From contig NZ_CP040932.1 in NCBI RefSeq assembly GCF_006351965.1, forward strand, positions 3,100,001 to 3,164,000: a stretch of 64,000 nt of DNA, in the 5' to 3' direction. The stretch comes from Oceanicola sp. D3. GTDB lineage: Bacteria > Pseudomonadota > Alphaproteobacteria > Rhodobacterales > Rhodobacteraceae. The notes under the pieces were generated by a model, which was not told the origin of the DNA, ran no database searches, and worked only from the letters and a program-made list of their open reading frames with translations. The position numbers were made by a program, and so were the translations under genes. Of this stretch, positions 45,532 to 53,597 are shown piece by piece; within the stretch, counting starts at the first letter, position 1, and every line of letters starts with the position of its first letter.

Positions 45532-45852
45532 ATGATTGACTTTGTCGACGGCACGGCTTTCAACCAGGAACAGGGCCAACGCGCTCGCAAACTGTTTGCG
45601 GCGGTTGTTCTTGCGGCCTTGGATGACGCCATTGCGGATGACAAGAAATACGGCAACGGCCCTGAGCAGATCGCCCGCTGGGCGCGGTCGCGCGATGGCC
45701 GTGAAGTGCTGAGCTGCGCCGGGATCGACCCCAACGAACGGGTCGTGGGCGGGCTCATGGAATTTGTCGGCAAGGGGGTTCGTACCTCTGTCGCGCTGTC
45801 GCGCGAAGAAAGCGAACGTCGCCAAGCTGCCGAACAGGCCGAAGCTGCCTGA
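45532..45852 (+). CDS. DUF6280-type conserved small protein
   Basis: The 106-aa protein (MIDFVDGTAFNQEQG, then LDDAIADDKKYGNGPEQIARWARSRDGREVLSCAGIDP) is very like a Rhodobacteraceae family annotated DUF6280. It is helical and cytoplasmic. Function unknown. An AAGGAAAAC region precedes the ATG. A strong terminator follows. Confidence 0.75.
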   Translation: MIDFVDGTAFNQEQGQRARKLFAAVVLAALDDAIADDKKYGNGPEQIARWARSRDGREVLSCAGIDPNERVVGGLMEFVGKGVRTSVALSREESERRQAAEQAEAA

Positions 45853-45888
45853 TCCACACCCAAATTTCTGTTAAGCTGCCATGAAATT

Positions 45889-45915
45889 GCGCCGGCCCTT
45901 GTGCCGGCGCTTTTT
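45889..45915. terminator. Rho-independent terminator
   Basis: GCGCCGGC (45889-45896) pairs with GCCGGCGC (45903-45910) and is followed by TTTTT. It ends the DUF6280 gene and lies between two convergent genes. Confidence 0.88.
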
Positions 45916-45931
45916 CGTTGTGGGCCCTGCC

Positions 45932-47344
45932 CTAGCGAATGCCGCGGGTTTCAAGCGCGCGGGCAATCTCGCGGCGCACCAGTTTGCGCACGTTCTGGGT
46001 GATGCGCTCGCCCATGCGGCCACGTAGCTCGGCACGCACCACCTCTGACACCAGATCGGTCAACAGGGCCTCGTCAATGATGGCCGGAGCGCCATGCTCA
46101 TCGCCTTGCGCTGCAGTAAGGGGGCCTGCTTCCGCGCCATCGACCTCGTCAAAGTCGGCATCCTCCCAAGGGTCGGCGTCATCCGCGATGTCCCGCTCCC
46201 CGGATGCAGCCTCGGTGCCCACAACGTAGCCGTCGAGCGCTTCATCTGCGGCCTCGGGCGTATCGGCATCAAAACCACCCTCACCTTCCTCAACGAACGG
46301 CATGTCATCTGCCGCGCCTTCCTCTGCGCGGGCGTCACTCCGTGCAAATTGCGGATCAGCGACGGGCTCTTCATCGGCTTCGGCGATATAGGCGGCCAGA
46401 GATTCCTCGTCGAACTCGTCTGGCTCTTCGGTGGCGGGCGCCTCTGCCACCACGGGCTCGGGCCCGGCGACATTCTCGTTTGCGGCGTCCGCCACGGGCG
46501 GGCGTTGGGCACTGCGGAATACAAGCGGCGGCTCGGGTTCGGGGAGGTCATCAGGGCGCGGCAGGTCGGGGGCCGACCAATCTTCTTCCGGCTCAGGCCA
46601 CTGCTCTTCTTCCGGCGCGTCGGCCAGCTCTTCTTCCGGTTCTACAAGTGCCTCGACCGGCTCCAGCGGGGCGGGCTCTTCCGGAGGGCCAAGCTCGATC
46701 ACCTCGGGTGGGCGGGCCTCCTCGGCCTCGGGTTTGAAGTGCAGGCGCCCGGTGGGGATATCGGGGGTGGAGAGATCAATGACCGTATCCTCATCGCCCT
46801 CCTCTTCCCAATCAAAGCCCTCTTCGCCCTGCGCCATCTCGGAGCCGTCTGGCTCATACTCGTCGCCAGCACCAAAGGCGGCCTCTAGCCCCTCCACACG
46901 CGATTGCAGCGGATCCTCGGCATCCACGGCCTCCGCTTGGGCGGAAGCCTCGCCAGCCTCAGTCTCAAATTCGAAAGTTTCGGGCTCGCGCCAGAGCGCC
47001 CGCTCGGGGCTGGCCACCTCTTGCCACGAAGCATCGAGGGCATTTTCGTCATTGTCGCCCTCGGCGGGCTCACCGGCCTCTGCCGCCTCTTCGGCGGCGG
47101 GCACTTCTGGAGCGGGCGACTCAGCCTCGCTGGCCTCTTCCGGCGCGTCTGCGGCCTCGTCTTCTTCCACGCGCAGGGAGGGCGTCAGCAGCAGGGCATC
47201 GGCCCCGCCCGCATCCTCGCCACCTTCCTCGCCCTCGGGCGCGGCATCGGCTCCGGTGCGGGGGCGTGCGGCGTTCTCCGACACCAGGCGGCGGATGGAA
47301 GACAGCACATCCTCGATTTCAACATTCGACATCGGATCAGACAT
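45932..47344 (-). CDS. PopZ-like acidic polar-organiser candidate
   Basis: The 470-aa protein has three parts. The N-terminal helix VEIEDVLSSIRRLVSEN (residues 8-24) resembles the start of PopZ/DUF2497. The middle (~30-410) is a very acidic, Pro-rich disordered linker. The last ~45 residues (DLVSEVVRAELRGRMGERI, then VRKLVRREIARALE) form two helices like the PopZ oligomerisation end. PopZ builds a gel-like hub at the cell pole that anchors ParB-parS and regulators. The neighbouring TolC and methyltransferase genes match the order I recall for PopZ loci in other Alphaproteobacteria. The middle is much longer than in Caulobacter PopZ (about 177 aa). Confidence 0.6.
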   Translation of the reverse strand: MSDPMSNVEIEDVLSSIRRLVSENAARPRTGADAAPEGEEGGEDAGGADALLLTPSLRVEEDEAADAPEEASEAESPAPEVPAAEEAAEAGEPAEGDNDENALDASWQEVASPERALWREPETFEFETEAGEASAQAEAVDAEDPLQSRVEGLEAAFGAGDEYEPDGSEMAQGEEGFDWEEEGDEDTVIDLSTPDIPTGRLHFKPEAEEARPPEVIELGPPEEPAPLEPVEALVEPEEELADAPEEEQWPEPEEDWSAPDLPRPDDLPEPEPPLVFRSAQRPPVADAANENVAGPEPVVAEAPATEEPDEFDEESLAAYIAEADEEPVADPQFARSDARAEEGAADDMPFVEEGEGGFDADTPEAADEALDGYVVGTEAASGERDIADDADPWEDADFDEVDGAEAGPLTAAQGDEHGAPAIIDEALLTDLVSEVVRAELRGRMGERITQNVRKLVRREIARALETRGIR

Positions 47345-47578
47345 CTATTCCTCTCGCCGCGACATCCCCCACCATATCCCGCATATTCTCATGGTTGGCT
47401 GGCGCTTACGCCGTTTTGTTCATGCTTTTCCGCAGGCCGTGGCCCGCCGGACACGCTGGAACGCAGCGGAAGGCGGGGCCGGTTCCGGCAGAGCCGGGCG
47501 TTACTCCGGCCTGAGGTTAACTTTTTGGAGCTCGGCGCACAACTACCACCACGGCGCAGCATCGCCATACGCTGCCGA

Positions 47579-48949
47579 TCACTGGCGCTGGAGACGCTCC
47601 AGCACCCGATCAAGCTGCTGCCCCTGTTTGGAGCGCTGCGTCGGCGCGGCTTTTACCGCGTTGTAATAGGCCGCCGGATCGTAGGTTTGGATACCCAATC
47701 CCAAGTGCTCCACGGTCAGGAGACCCATGGCAGAAAGTAGTGAATAAAGTGCTACATATTGCTGGGCCTGCGCATCAATTCGCGCCGAGCGGGCATCCAA
47801 CAGGTCTTGCTGAGCGTCCAGCACATCCAGCGTGGTGGCCGCGCCGAGGTTTTGCTCTTCCTGCACCCCACGGAAGGCCACGGTGGCGGCGCGGATCTGC
47901 TGATCGGTCGCCTGAAGCTGAGCCACTGCGACGCGCAGATTGGCCCAGGCGTTGCCCACCAGCTGTTGCACGTTGTGCGTGGTGCTGAGCAGCGCGGCGC
48001 GGTTGGCCTCGGTCTGGTTGCGGGCCGTGCGCAGCTGCGCCGAAAGTTTGCCACCGGCGTAGATCGGCTGGTTGAGCTGAAGCCCGAAGCTGGACCTGTC
48101 ATTGCCCTCGTCGTCAAAGCTGAGCGCAGCGGAGCCGTCGATGGTGAACTTCATCGCCGCCTGCGCCTGCTTGATTCCCAGCTCGGAAGCCGAAACCGTG
48201 TGCTGCGCCTGACGGATCAGCGGATGGGTGCGCACGGCCACCGCCTGCGCCGCCTCAACCGAGGCTGGCAATTTGGGCGGCGACGGCGGCGGGGCAAGCG
48301 CCTTGGGATAGCTGCCAACAGCCACGCGATAGCTTTCGCGGGCCACCTCAAGCTGGCCCTGCGCGGCGGCCTCGGAGCTGCGGGCCGCGGCCAGCTGGGC
48401 CTCGGCCTGCGCCACCTCGGTGCGGGTCACCTCGCCCACCTCAAACCGGTCGCGCGCGGCGCGAAGCTGCTGATTGGTCAGCCGCACGTTGGATTGGGCC
48501 AGCGCAAGGCTCTCGGCAGCCGAGGTCACATCCATATAGGCCTGCACCGCCGCCAGAAGCACCTGCTGCTCGTAGTTCACCAGCGCCTCGCGGGTGGCCA
48601 GCACGACCTCCTTTTGCACCTCCACGCCAAGCCGGGTTGCGCCGTTGTCATAAAGCGTCATCGAGGCCGAAAGCGAGACCGTGGCGCCAAGCTCATAGTT
48701 CGTCTGGGCCGAGGCCGTGGCCCCGGCAGAAAAGGCGATGATCGGGCGCAGATCCGCCAGAGCAATGGCCACGTCTTCATCAGCGGCCCGCAAGAGGGCG
48801 CGCTGCTGGTCAAGGATATGGCTGTGGCGATAGGCCGTGATCAGCGCATCTGTCAGGGTTTCGGCCCGGGCCGTGAGCGGGGCCAGGGCAGTGGCCCCTG
48901 CCAGCACAAGCGTTGCCAGACCTGTGCGAATACGTTGCGCTTTTGCCAT
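47579..48949 (-). CDS. tolC: TolC-family outer-membrane efflux protein
   Basis: The 456-aa protein has a signal peptide (cut after TARA, about residue 28) followed by ETLTDALITAYRHS, the standard TolC mature start. The two structural repeats are readable, each with a beta part and a long coiled-coil part (RDRFEVGEVTRTEVAQAEAQLAAARS in the first; FRGVQEEQNLGAATTLDVLDAQQDLLDARS in the second). TolC trimers form the outer-membrane exit duct for type I secretion and drug efflux. Confidence 0.93.
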   Translation of the reverse strand: MAKAQRIRTGLATLVLAGATALAPLTARAETLTDALITAYRHSHILDQQRALLRAADEDVAIALADLRPIIAFSAGATASAQTNYELGATVSLSASMTLYDNGATRLGVEVQKEVVLATREALVNYEQQVLLAAVQAYMDVTSAAESLALAQSNVRLTNQQLRAARDRFEVGEVTRTEVAQAEAQLAAARSSEAAAQGQLEVARESYRVAVGSYPKALAPPPSPPKLPASVEAAQAVAVRTHPLIRQAQHTVSASELGIKQAQAAMKFTIDGSAALSFDDEGNDRSSFGLQLNQPIYAGGKLSAQLRTARNQTEANRAALLSTTHNVQQLVGNAWANLRVAVAQLQATDQQIRAATVAFRGVQEEQNLGAATTLDVLDAQQDLLDARSARIDAQAQQYVALYSLLSAMGLLTVEHLGLGIQTYDPAAYYNAVKAAPTQRSKQGQQLDRVLERLQRQ

Positions 48950-49031
48950 CTCGGCCCTCGCCTGCTCGCGCTCTTCGGCACGGTTGTCATCGTTGTGCAG
49001 CCGGGGTTCTACAACCGGGGCCGCGGCCTGT

Positions 49032-49685
49032 TCAGAGCGCGAAGTCGCGCGACTTTTCGAAACCGGGGAGCACCGGGGCTGTGGCATTGAAGGAGAAGCG
49101 CCACGCAATGCGGCCGTTCTGGCGGGTGCCAACCTTCACGGTGCCGAGGCTGCCTTCCATCATCACGCAGGCGATGCGGCCATCTTCCTTGAGCTGATCG
49201 GCCAAGGCCTCGGGCAGCTCTTCCACCCCGCCCTGCACGCAGATCACATCATAGGGGCCGTGTTTGGCCGCGCCTTCGGCCAACGGGCCGGTCAGCACGA
49301 CGGCGTTCATCACACCTTCACGCGACAGGATCGCCTCGGCCTCGGACGCAAGGCTCTCGTCTTCTTCCAGCGCAATCACGGTATCGGCCATATGGGCCAG
49401 CACAGCGGCGGAGTAGCCAAGGCCGCTGCCCACATCCAGCACCATCTCGCCCGGCCCCACATCCAGAGCGTCGAGCATCTTGGCAAAGGTGCGCGGCTCC
49501 AGCATCACGCGGCCCGGTGCCAGCGTGAGGTTTTCGCCCAGATAGGCCGCCTCGCGCTTGTCATCGGGCACATAGGCCTCGCGGCGGACGGTCAACATGG
49601 CGTCGATGATGGGAAACTTGGTAACGTCGGAGGGACGGACCTGATTGTCGACCATCATCGTGCGGCGGGTTTCGTAAACGCTCAT
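49032..49685 (-). CDS. pcm: protein-L-isoaspartate O-methyltransferase-like
   Basis: The 217-aa protein has MVDNQVRPSDV near the start, REAYVP, and the SAM-binding motif LDVGSGLGYSAAVLA (residues 83-97). This is the short alphaproteobacterial PIMT group, in which repair of isoaspartate has not been shown for all members. It is followed 82 bp downstream by tolC on the same strand. Confidence 0.87.
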   Translation of the reverse strand: MSVYETRRTMMVDNQVRPSDVTKFPIIDAMLTVRREAYVPDDKREAAYLGENLTLAPGRVMLEPRTFAKMLDALDVGPGEMVLDVGSGLGYSAAVLAHMADTVIALEEDESLASEAEAILSREGVMNAVVLTGPLAEGAAKHGPYDVICVQGGVEELPEALADQLKEDGRIACVMMEGSLGTVKVGTRQNGRIAWRFSFNATAPVLPGFEKSRDFAL

Positions 49686-50116
49686 AGAAAGTAAACTCTT
49701 CGGTTCGCTTCGCTTGCCTAGAAGTGCCATGAAACGACGGGTGACGCAACACGGCCAATGCGCACATGGCGCACAGAGCGTTACCGGTTCTGTGCGCGCC
49801 ATCTGGGCCGCTCTTCGGGGCCCCTCCCCCTCATCGCAGCCGCGCGGGCTGGCACCCATTGCCGGGCGGCTCCACCACCGAGCCGCGCAGGCCGCTCGGG
49901 CGACACGCGGATCCCCCGAGCGCAAAGGCAGGCTGCTACATTGGCCTTGAGAGCCGAGGGCCCCCAGCCCACCTCCCCCACACCCGCCACGCCCGCAATC
50001 TCTGCGCCGCGGCCCAAAGGCTGCCGGCACGCCAAACCAGCTGGTCGTTGCCCATACGCAGACCCTCTTGAATCAATCCCCGAAACCCGCTACCTCCCGC
50101 CGCACCACCCAAGGAC
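49686..50116. other. intergenic between pcm and tRNA-Cys
   Basis: No gene seen. GCGCACAGA (49769-49777) can pair with TCTGTGCGC (49789-49797), an 11-nt-loop hairpin. The region should hold promoters for pcm (minus) and the tRNA (plus). Confidence 0.45.
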
Positions 50117-50190
50117 GGCGAGTTGGCGGAGTGGTTACGCAGCGGATTGCAAATCCGTGTACACCGGTTCGATTCCGGTACTCGCCTCCA
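50117..50190 (+). tRNA. tRNA-Cys (anticodon GCA)
   Basis: The cloverleaf closes well: acceptor arms GGCGAGT (50117-50123) and ACTCGCC (50180-50186), anticodon loop TTGCAAA with GCA, T-arm CCGGTTCGATTCCGG, discriminator T, and encoded CCA (50188-50190). The 3' part is the integration site of the following island but the tRNA is intact. Confidence 0.96.
50147..50190 (+). repeat. attachment site, tRNA side (44-bp direct repeat)
   Basis: The 44 bases from the anticodon loop to CCA are repeated exactly at 56140-56183. The flanking bases differ on both sides, marking the recombination core of the tRNA-Cys island. Confidence 0.93.
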
Positions 50191-50237
50191 AACAATTTCA
50201 ATGACTTAGACGAAATCGAGACCGACGCGGCAGCGCC

Positions 50238-50260
50238 GTCTAAACATTTGTCTAAACATT
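50238..50260 (+). repeat. tandem GTCTAAACATT motifs (candidate integrase arm sites, left)
   Basis: GTCTAAACATT occurs at 50238-50248 and 50250-50260, spaced 12 bp, just inside the left end. A third exact copy is at 56057-56067 inside the right end and a relaxed one (TTCTAAACTTT) at 56098-56108. Such placement resembles arm-type binding sites of lambda-like integrases. Confidence 0.55.
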
Positions 50261-51262
50261 CTGTTTTTGTTCCGTTCTCATTCGCTGGGCTTCAATGGCT
50301 CTGACTTTCTGCCTCACCTTCTTGGTGTAGTGCAGAACCATGGCCGAGCTTTGGCCGGTTATGGAGGCCACGAGATCATCCCCGCAGCCAGCTTCGACCA
50401 GCTCGCAGGCTGCGTTGTAGCGCCAGCTGTGAATGTCATATTCGAGGGCACCGATTTGCTCGCGAACCACTCGTACGGCGGCTGACGCGCCCCGGTAAGA
50501 CCACCTGTTGGTGCCCCGTTCATTCGTCAGAATGAACACCGAGTTGCGGCTAGCGACCTTGAGGGCCGCTTCCAGCTCTGGAAGGATCGGCACCCAAAGC
50601 TCTTTCTTGGTCTTGCTCTGCTTCACGCAGAAGCCACCGTCCTGAATGTCAGACCAGCGCATGTTGAGCACATCGCCGATCCGCTGGCCGGTGCAGACAC
50701 AGAGCTCCATGACAAGACGTTGCCGGGAGCCGAGCGGGCAGGCTTCACGGTAGGCATCCAGCAGGTGCCGGGGCCACGGCTCGCGCTCGCGCTTCTCCGT
50801 CTTGAGCTCAGGCACACCCCGAGCGGGGTTTGTATCGCGCCAGCCTAGATCGACGCAGTGCTCCATGAGCACGCGAAGCACCCGGAGCGAGTAATTGGCG
50901 AAATACGCCTTCTCGGCATTCGCATCGCGCAATCGGATCACATCCTTGCGCTGCATCTTTGCCGGATTTCTATCGCCCATGATCGAAGCGAAGAAATCGA
51001 GGTGCTTGTCGTAGTCCAGCCCGGTGCGGGGCTTTAGGTTCCGGTACCTGGGCGACGCCCGGTAGCTCTTGATGAGGGCGACGAAGGAGCGGTGCGCTAT
51101 GACCTTCGGCTGATCCTTGGTCCCAAGGATATCCGCGTATTCCTTCCAGAAGGCAGGCGTGCCGAACTCGCTCTCAAACTTGCGCGATGGCCAGCCGCGC
51201 CGCTGGAAGTAAAGACCGTTCCTTTGCCGGTAGACGTGTTTCGGCAGCTCACGTTTTGCCAT
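50252..51262 (-). CDS. int: tyrosine recombinase/integrase
   Basis: The 336-aa integrase has an N-terminal DNA-binding region, a SAM-like core-binding domain (about residues 75-155) and a catalytic domain with Arg in CTGQRIGD (about 194), HSWR (about 278-281) and the nucleophile Tyr in VLHYTKK (about 312). All key residues appear intact, so it may be active. It points toward the tRNA and ends 62 bp from it, the usual layout. Its start overlaps the small upstream gene. Confidence 0.95.
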   Translation of the reverse strand: MAKRELPKHVYRQRNGLYFQRRGWPSRKFESEFGTPAFWKEYADILGTKDQPKVIAHRSFVALIKSYRASPRYRNLKPRTGLDYDKHLDFFASIMGDRNPAKMQRKDVIRLRDANAEKAYFANYSLRVLRVLMEHCVDLGWRDTNPARGVPELKTEKREREPWPRHLLDAYREACPLGSRQRLVMELCVCTGQRIGDVLNMRWSDIQDGGFCVKQSKTKKELWVPILPELEAALKVASRNSVFILTNERGTNRWSYRGASAAVRVVREQIGALEYDIHSWRYNAACELVEAGCGDDLVASITGQSSAMVLHYTKKVRQKVRAIEAQRMRTEQKQNV

Positions 51263-51422
51263 GACGCATATCTATCCCCTCAAATTCGTCACCCTCTTTG
51301 GGCCGAGACAGAACAAGTTCGATCTTGCGGCCCTCTATCGTGACACGACCGACCGATTTTCCGGCACGCTCAAAGGCATTGAGTAGGTCCAGCGCCTTCT
51401 GCTCGATCTTTGCTCCTGCCAT
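51249..51422 (-). CDS. small protein upstream of the integrase (57 aa)
   Basis: The 57-aa frame starts MAGAKIEQKALDLLNAFERAGK and continues RVTIEGRKIELVLSRP. It overlaps the integrase start by 14 bp. Short proteins with a helix followed by two strands like this often precede integrases in alphaproteobacterial islands. A recombination directionality or regulatory role is possible, but I cannot place it in a family. Confidence 0.6.
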   Translation of the reverse strand: MAGAKIEQKALDLLNAFERAGKSVGRVTIEGRKIELVLSRPKEGDEFEGIDMRHGKT

Positions 51423-51582
51423 AGCTCACGCCTTATCGGCCCTCCAACTTCGAAGTGTTTGCGCATCCCTTCGGGCTGAATGCGCGCGTTGCGCCCATGC
51501 AAACGGGCGTTGGAAGGATTCTAGGCAGGCGCTGATTCTCGAGCAACGCACTCCGAAAATTTTGTCGGCGGATCGGGGTAAT

Positions 51583-51604
51583 AGTTTGAGTAAATGCATT
51601 CTAG
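51583..51604 (+). repeat. 22-bp direct repeat, copy 1
   Basis: AGTTTGAGTAAATGCATTCTAG is identical to 51719-51740. It lies 160 bp upstream of the small gene before the integrase. AAATGC in the repeat and the following GCATTT also form a short dyad at this copy. Confidence 0.7.
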
Positions 51605-51718
51605 CATTTGTGCCAAAAAGGCACCACTCTTCACTTTTTTCCCGCCCATCACGACAGATTGACGACCTTCCCTTGACATCCAATTACGCGAACGTCGGCG
51701 GCCGACTGCCCGCGCAAG

Positions 51719-51740
51719 AGTTTGAGTAAATGCATTCTAG
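51719..51740 (+). repeat. 22-bp direct repeat, copy 2
   Basis: Exact second copy of 51583-51604, 136 bp further on. Direct repeats in this position may be regulator or accessory recombination sites. Confidence 0.7.
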
Positions 51741-51749
51741 ATCAAGCAG

Positions 51750-51768
51750 GCGCGCGCGTGCGCGCGCG
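51750..51768. other. alternating purine-pyrimidine tract
   Basis: Nineteen bases alternate G with C or T without break, and a second alternating stretch follows at 51781-51792. Such DNA can adopt a left-handed helix under supercoiling; whether it does here is unknown. Confidence 0.55.
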
Positions 51769-51878
51769 AGGTAGAACCCTCACGCGCGCACGAGGCTGAC
51801 AGCGCCCAAGCCACCGTCAGCGCATTTACCGATCATTGGCCACGACACGACCCCGAAGCCAGGTCGTGCCAGGTGGGC

Positions 51879-51925
51879 AGCCTCCTCCCCCCTCCGATAT
51901 TTGAGGTCTCCGGGGGGAGGAGGCT
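51879..51925. repeat. 14-bp-arm G/C-run inverted repeat
   Basis: AGCCTCCTCCCCCC (51879-51892) is perfectly complementary to 51912-51925 around a 19-nt loop. A very stable hairpin would form in RNA or single-stranded DNA. There is no T run for a standard terminator. Confidence 0.65.
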
Positions 51926-52405
51926 AACGGCAGCGCGTCAATCTGGCCACGGTTCGAGCTTCAACAGCTGCACCGCTAAGCGCCCCTTGGAGCGCTCAAA
52001 AGGTCCGCTCCGCTGGTCGGAGCCACCGCTCATCCGTTTTGGGCGATCTAAACGCCCCTCCGTGGCTCTGCGGCCCTTTCCGGCAGCGATCGGATGAAAC
52101 GGCTAAGCGCTCAGACAGCTGAAAGTCACAGATCGGCGAAAGGAGGCGACAACGGGCGGGATGCGGACATTCGCTGCAATCGCGAACGTGCGCGGCTCAT
52201 CGGCGGAATCGATAGGCTGATCCTCGAAATATTCTCCAAGGCGCCTCGTAATCGAGATCAAGATCGCTATCCTTTCCCTTCAAGTTCAGCATTTACAGTC
52301 TTGAGCCTTATCAGTTGGCAAGCGTCGGCGAACTACGCTACGACTGAACAGACTTAGTTGGGGCTGCTTCGGCGTCTCTATGGTCTCAATCCGGAGGTGG
52401 AATCG

Positions 52406-53590
52406 ATGATTACAAAAGAAGAGCATGACCTCTGGAAGAACCCACCAAAAGATCTCGCCACCAACCTGAGCGACCCAGAAATCAATGAGAAGTATTCCAA
52501 TGGCGAAGGTCGTATCGTCGTAGAGAACAATCGTGAAAAGCTTCCAGGCTTTTATCAACAGTTGCTTGACAGCGAATACATGGATCTGCGCCCCTTCTAT
52601 CAAAGAAGGCCCCGCTGGGAGCCAGATCGTCAAAGCCGATTGATTGAGTCCTTCTTGATCAACTTACCTGTGCCGCCAATTTTCTTATATGAACGTAACT
52701 TCAACTCTTATGAGGTAATGGATGGTCAGCAACGTATTACGGCGATCAAGGACTTCTTCAGCAACCAGCTGAAACTTAAGGGTTTGCAATATTGGCCAGA
52801 ACTAAATGGTCGTACTTACGAGACGCTTCCACGGCTCGTGCGATCCGGGATTGATCGAAGATCGATCTCATCAATCGTAATGCTAAAGGAATCAGCGCCA
52901 GAAGATGAAGATGCAGCAAGGCTCCGTGAAATTGTATTCGAGAGACTTAATACTGGGGGTATCGAACTCGAACGACAAGAAATTAGAAACGCACTCTATA
53001 ACGGACCATTTAATGAGATGTTGCTGGAGCTTTCCCGACACAACCTGATCAGGAAGGTATGGGGTATTCCAGCGTATCATCCTGATGAGATGAAGAGCGG
53101 AGACAAGAAGCTTTTAGACAGCAACTTCTTCCGGAAAATGGAAGATGCGGAACTTGTACTTCGTTTCTTCGCTCTACGAAACGTCGAACACTACACTCGT
53201 GGCATGCAAGGATTTTTAGATCTGTATATGGGTAGAGCCTCTAAACTCAGCGAATCAACGCTAACGGAGCTTCGCATCCTGTTTGACGAAGTAATGCGAG
53301 TGGTAAGTGGGATCTATGGTGACCTTGCTTTCCAACCGTTCGATGTAAAAAAAGACGAGTGGAGTGGCCGTCCTCAAAAAGCATTCTTTGATGCCGTTAC
53401 AGTTGCAATATCACGAAATTTGGCCGCTGGAGATATTCTGATTCAGCGCAAAGGCGAGGTAATTGAACAAACAAAAGAACTATTTAGGAAGCACGAAGAC
53501 GGTACATTTACTGGGAGAAAAAATAGTAAGAAAGACATCCAAAACCGGATAGACCTGTTTGCGAAGATGCTCGGCGCGGTCGCAGCATAG
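52406..53590 (+). CDS. DUF262 domain protein (ParB/sulfiredoxin-like, DGQQR)
   Basis: The 394-aa protein opens with an N-terminal DUF262 domain: a FYQRRPRWEPDRQSRLIESFLINLP lead (about residues 69-93) and MDGQQRITAI with DGQQR at residues 106-110, the signature linked to nucleotide binding or hydrolysis in this fold. FERLNTGG (about 180) is another hallmark. No HNH or DUF1524 nuclease is fused, unlike GmrSD-type restriction enzymes. Start at 52406 is fixed by GGAGGTGG 5 nt upstream. The HEPN gene follows after 7 bp. Base composition is AT-rich relative to the chromosome. Confidence 0.88.
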   Translation: MITKEEHDLWKNPPKDLATNLSDPEINEKYSNGEGRIVVENNREKLPGFYQQLLDSEYMDLRPFYQRRPRWEPDRQSRLIESFLINLPVPPIFLYERNFNSYEVMDGQQRITAIKDFFSNQLKLKGLQYWPELNGRTYETLPRLVRSGIDRRSISSIVMLKESAPEDEDAARLREIVFERLNTGGIELERQEIRNALYNGPFNEMLLELSRHNLIRKVWGIPAYHPDEMKSGDKKLLDSNFFRKMEDAELVLRFFALRNVEHYTRGMQGFLDLYMGRASKLSESTLTELRILFDEVMRVVSGIYGDLAFQPFDVKKDEWSGRPQKAFFDAVTVAISRNLAAGDILIQRKGEVIEQTKELFRKHEDGTFTGRKNSKKDIQNRIDLFAKMLGAVAA

Positions 53591-53597
53591 CTTAGAA

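Larger units (their letters stand above)
51423..52405. other. non-coding, repeat-rich segment of the island
   Basis: About 980 bp without a convincing gene; frames at 51298-51729 and 52094-52357 lack family character. It holds a 22-bp direct repeat pair, a 19-base alternating GC/GT tract, a 14-bp-arm inverted repeat and the ribosome site GGAGGTGG of the DUF262 gene. Promoters for both the integrase (minus) and the DUF262-HEPN pair (plus) must lie here. Confidence 0.55.

Noticed and set aside
51298-51729. Plus-strand 143-codon frame opposite the small pre-integrase gene.
   Set aside because: Antisense to the 57-aa gene and crosses the direct repeat; no family features.
52094-52357. Plus-strand 87-codon frame before the DUF262 gene.
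   Set aside because: No clear ribosome site and composition unlike a protein; left as non-coding.
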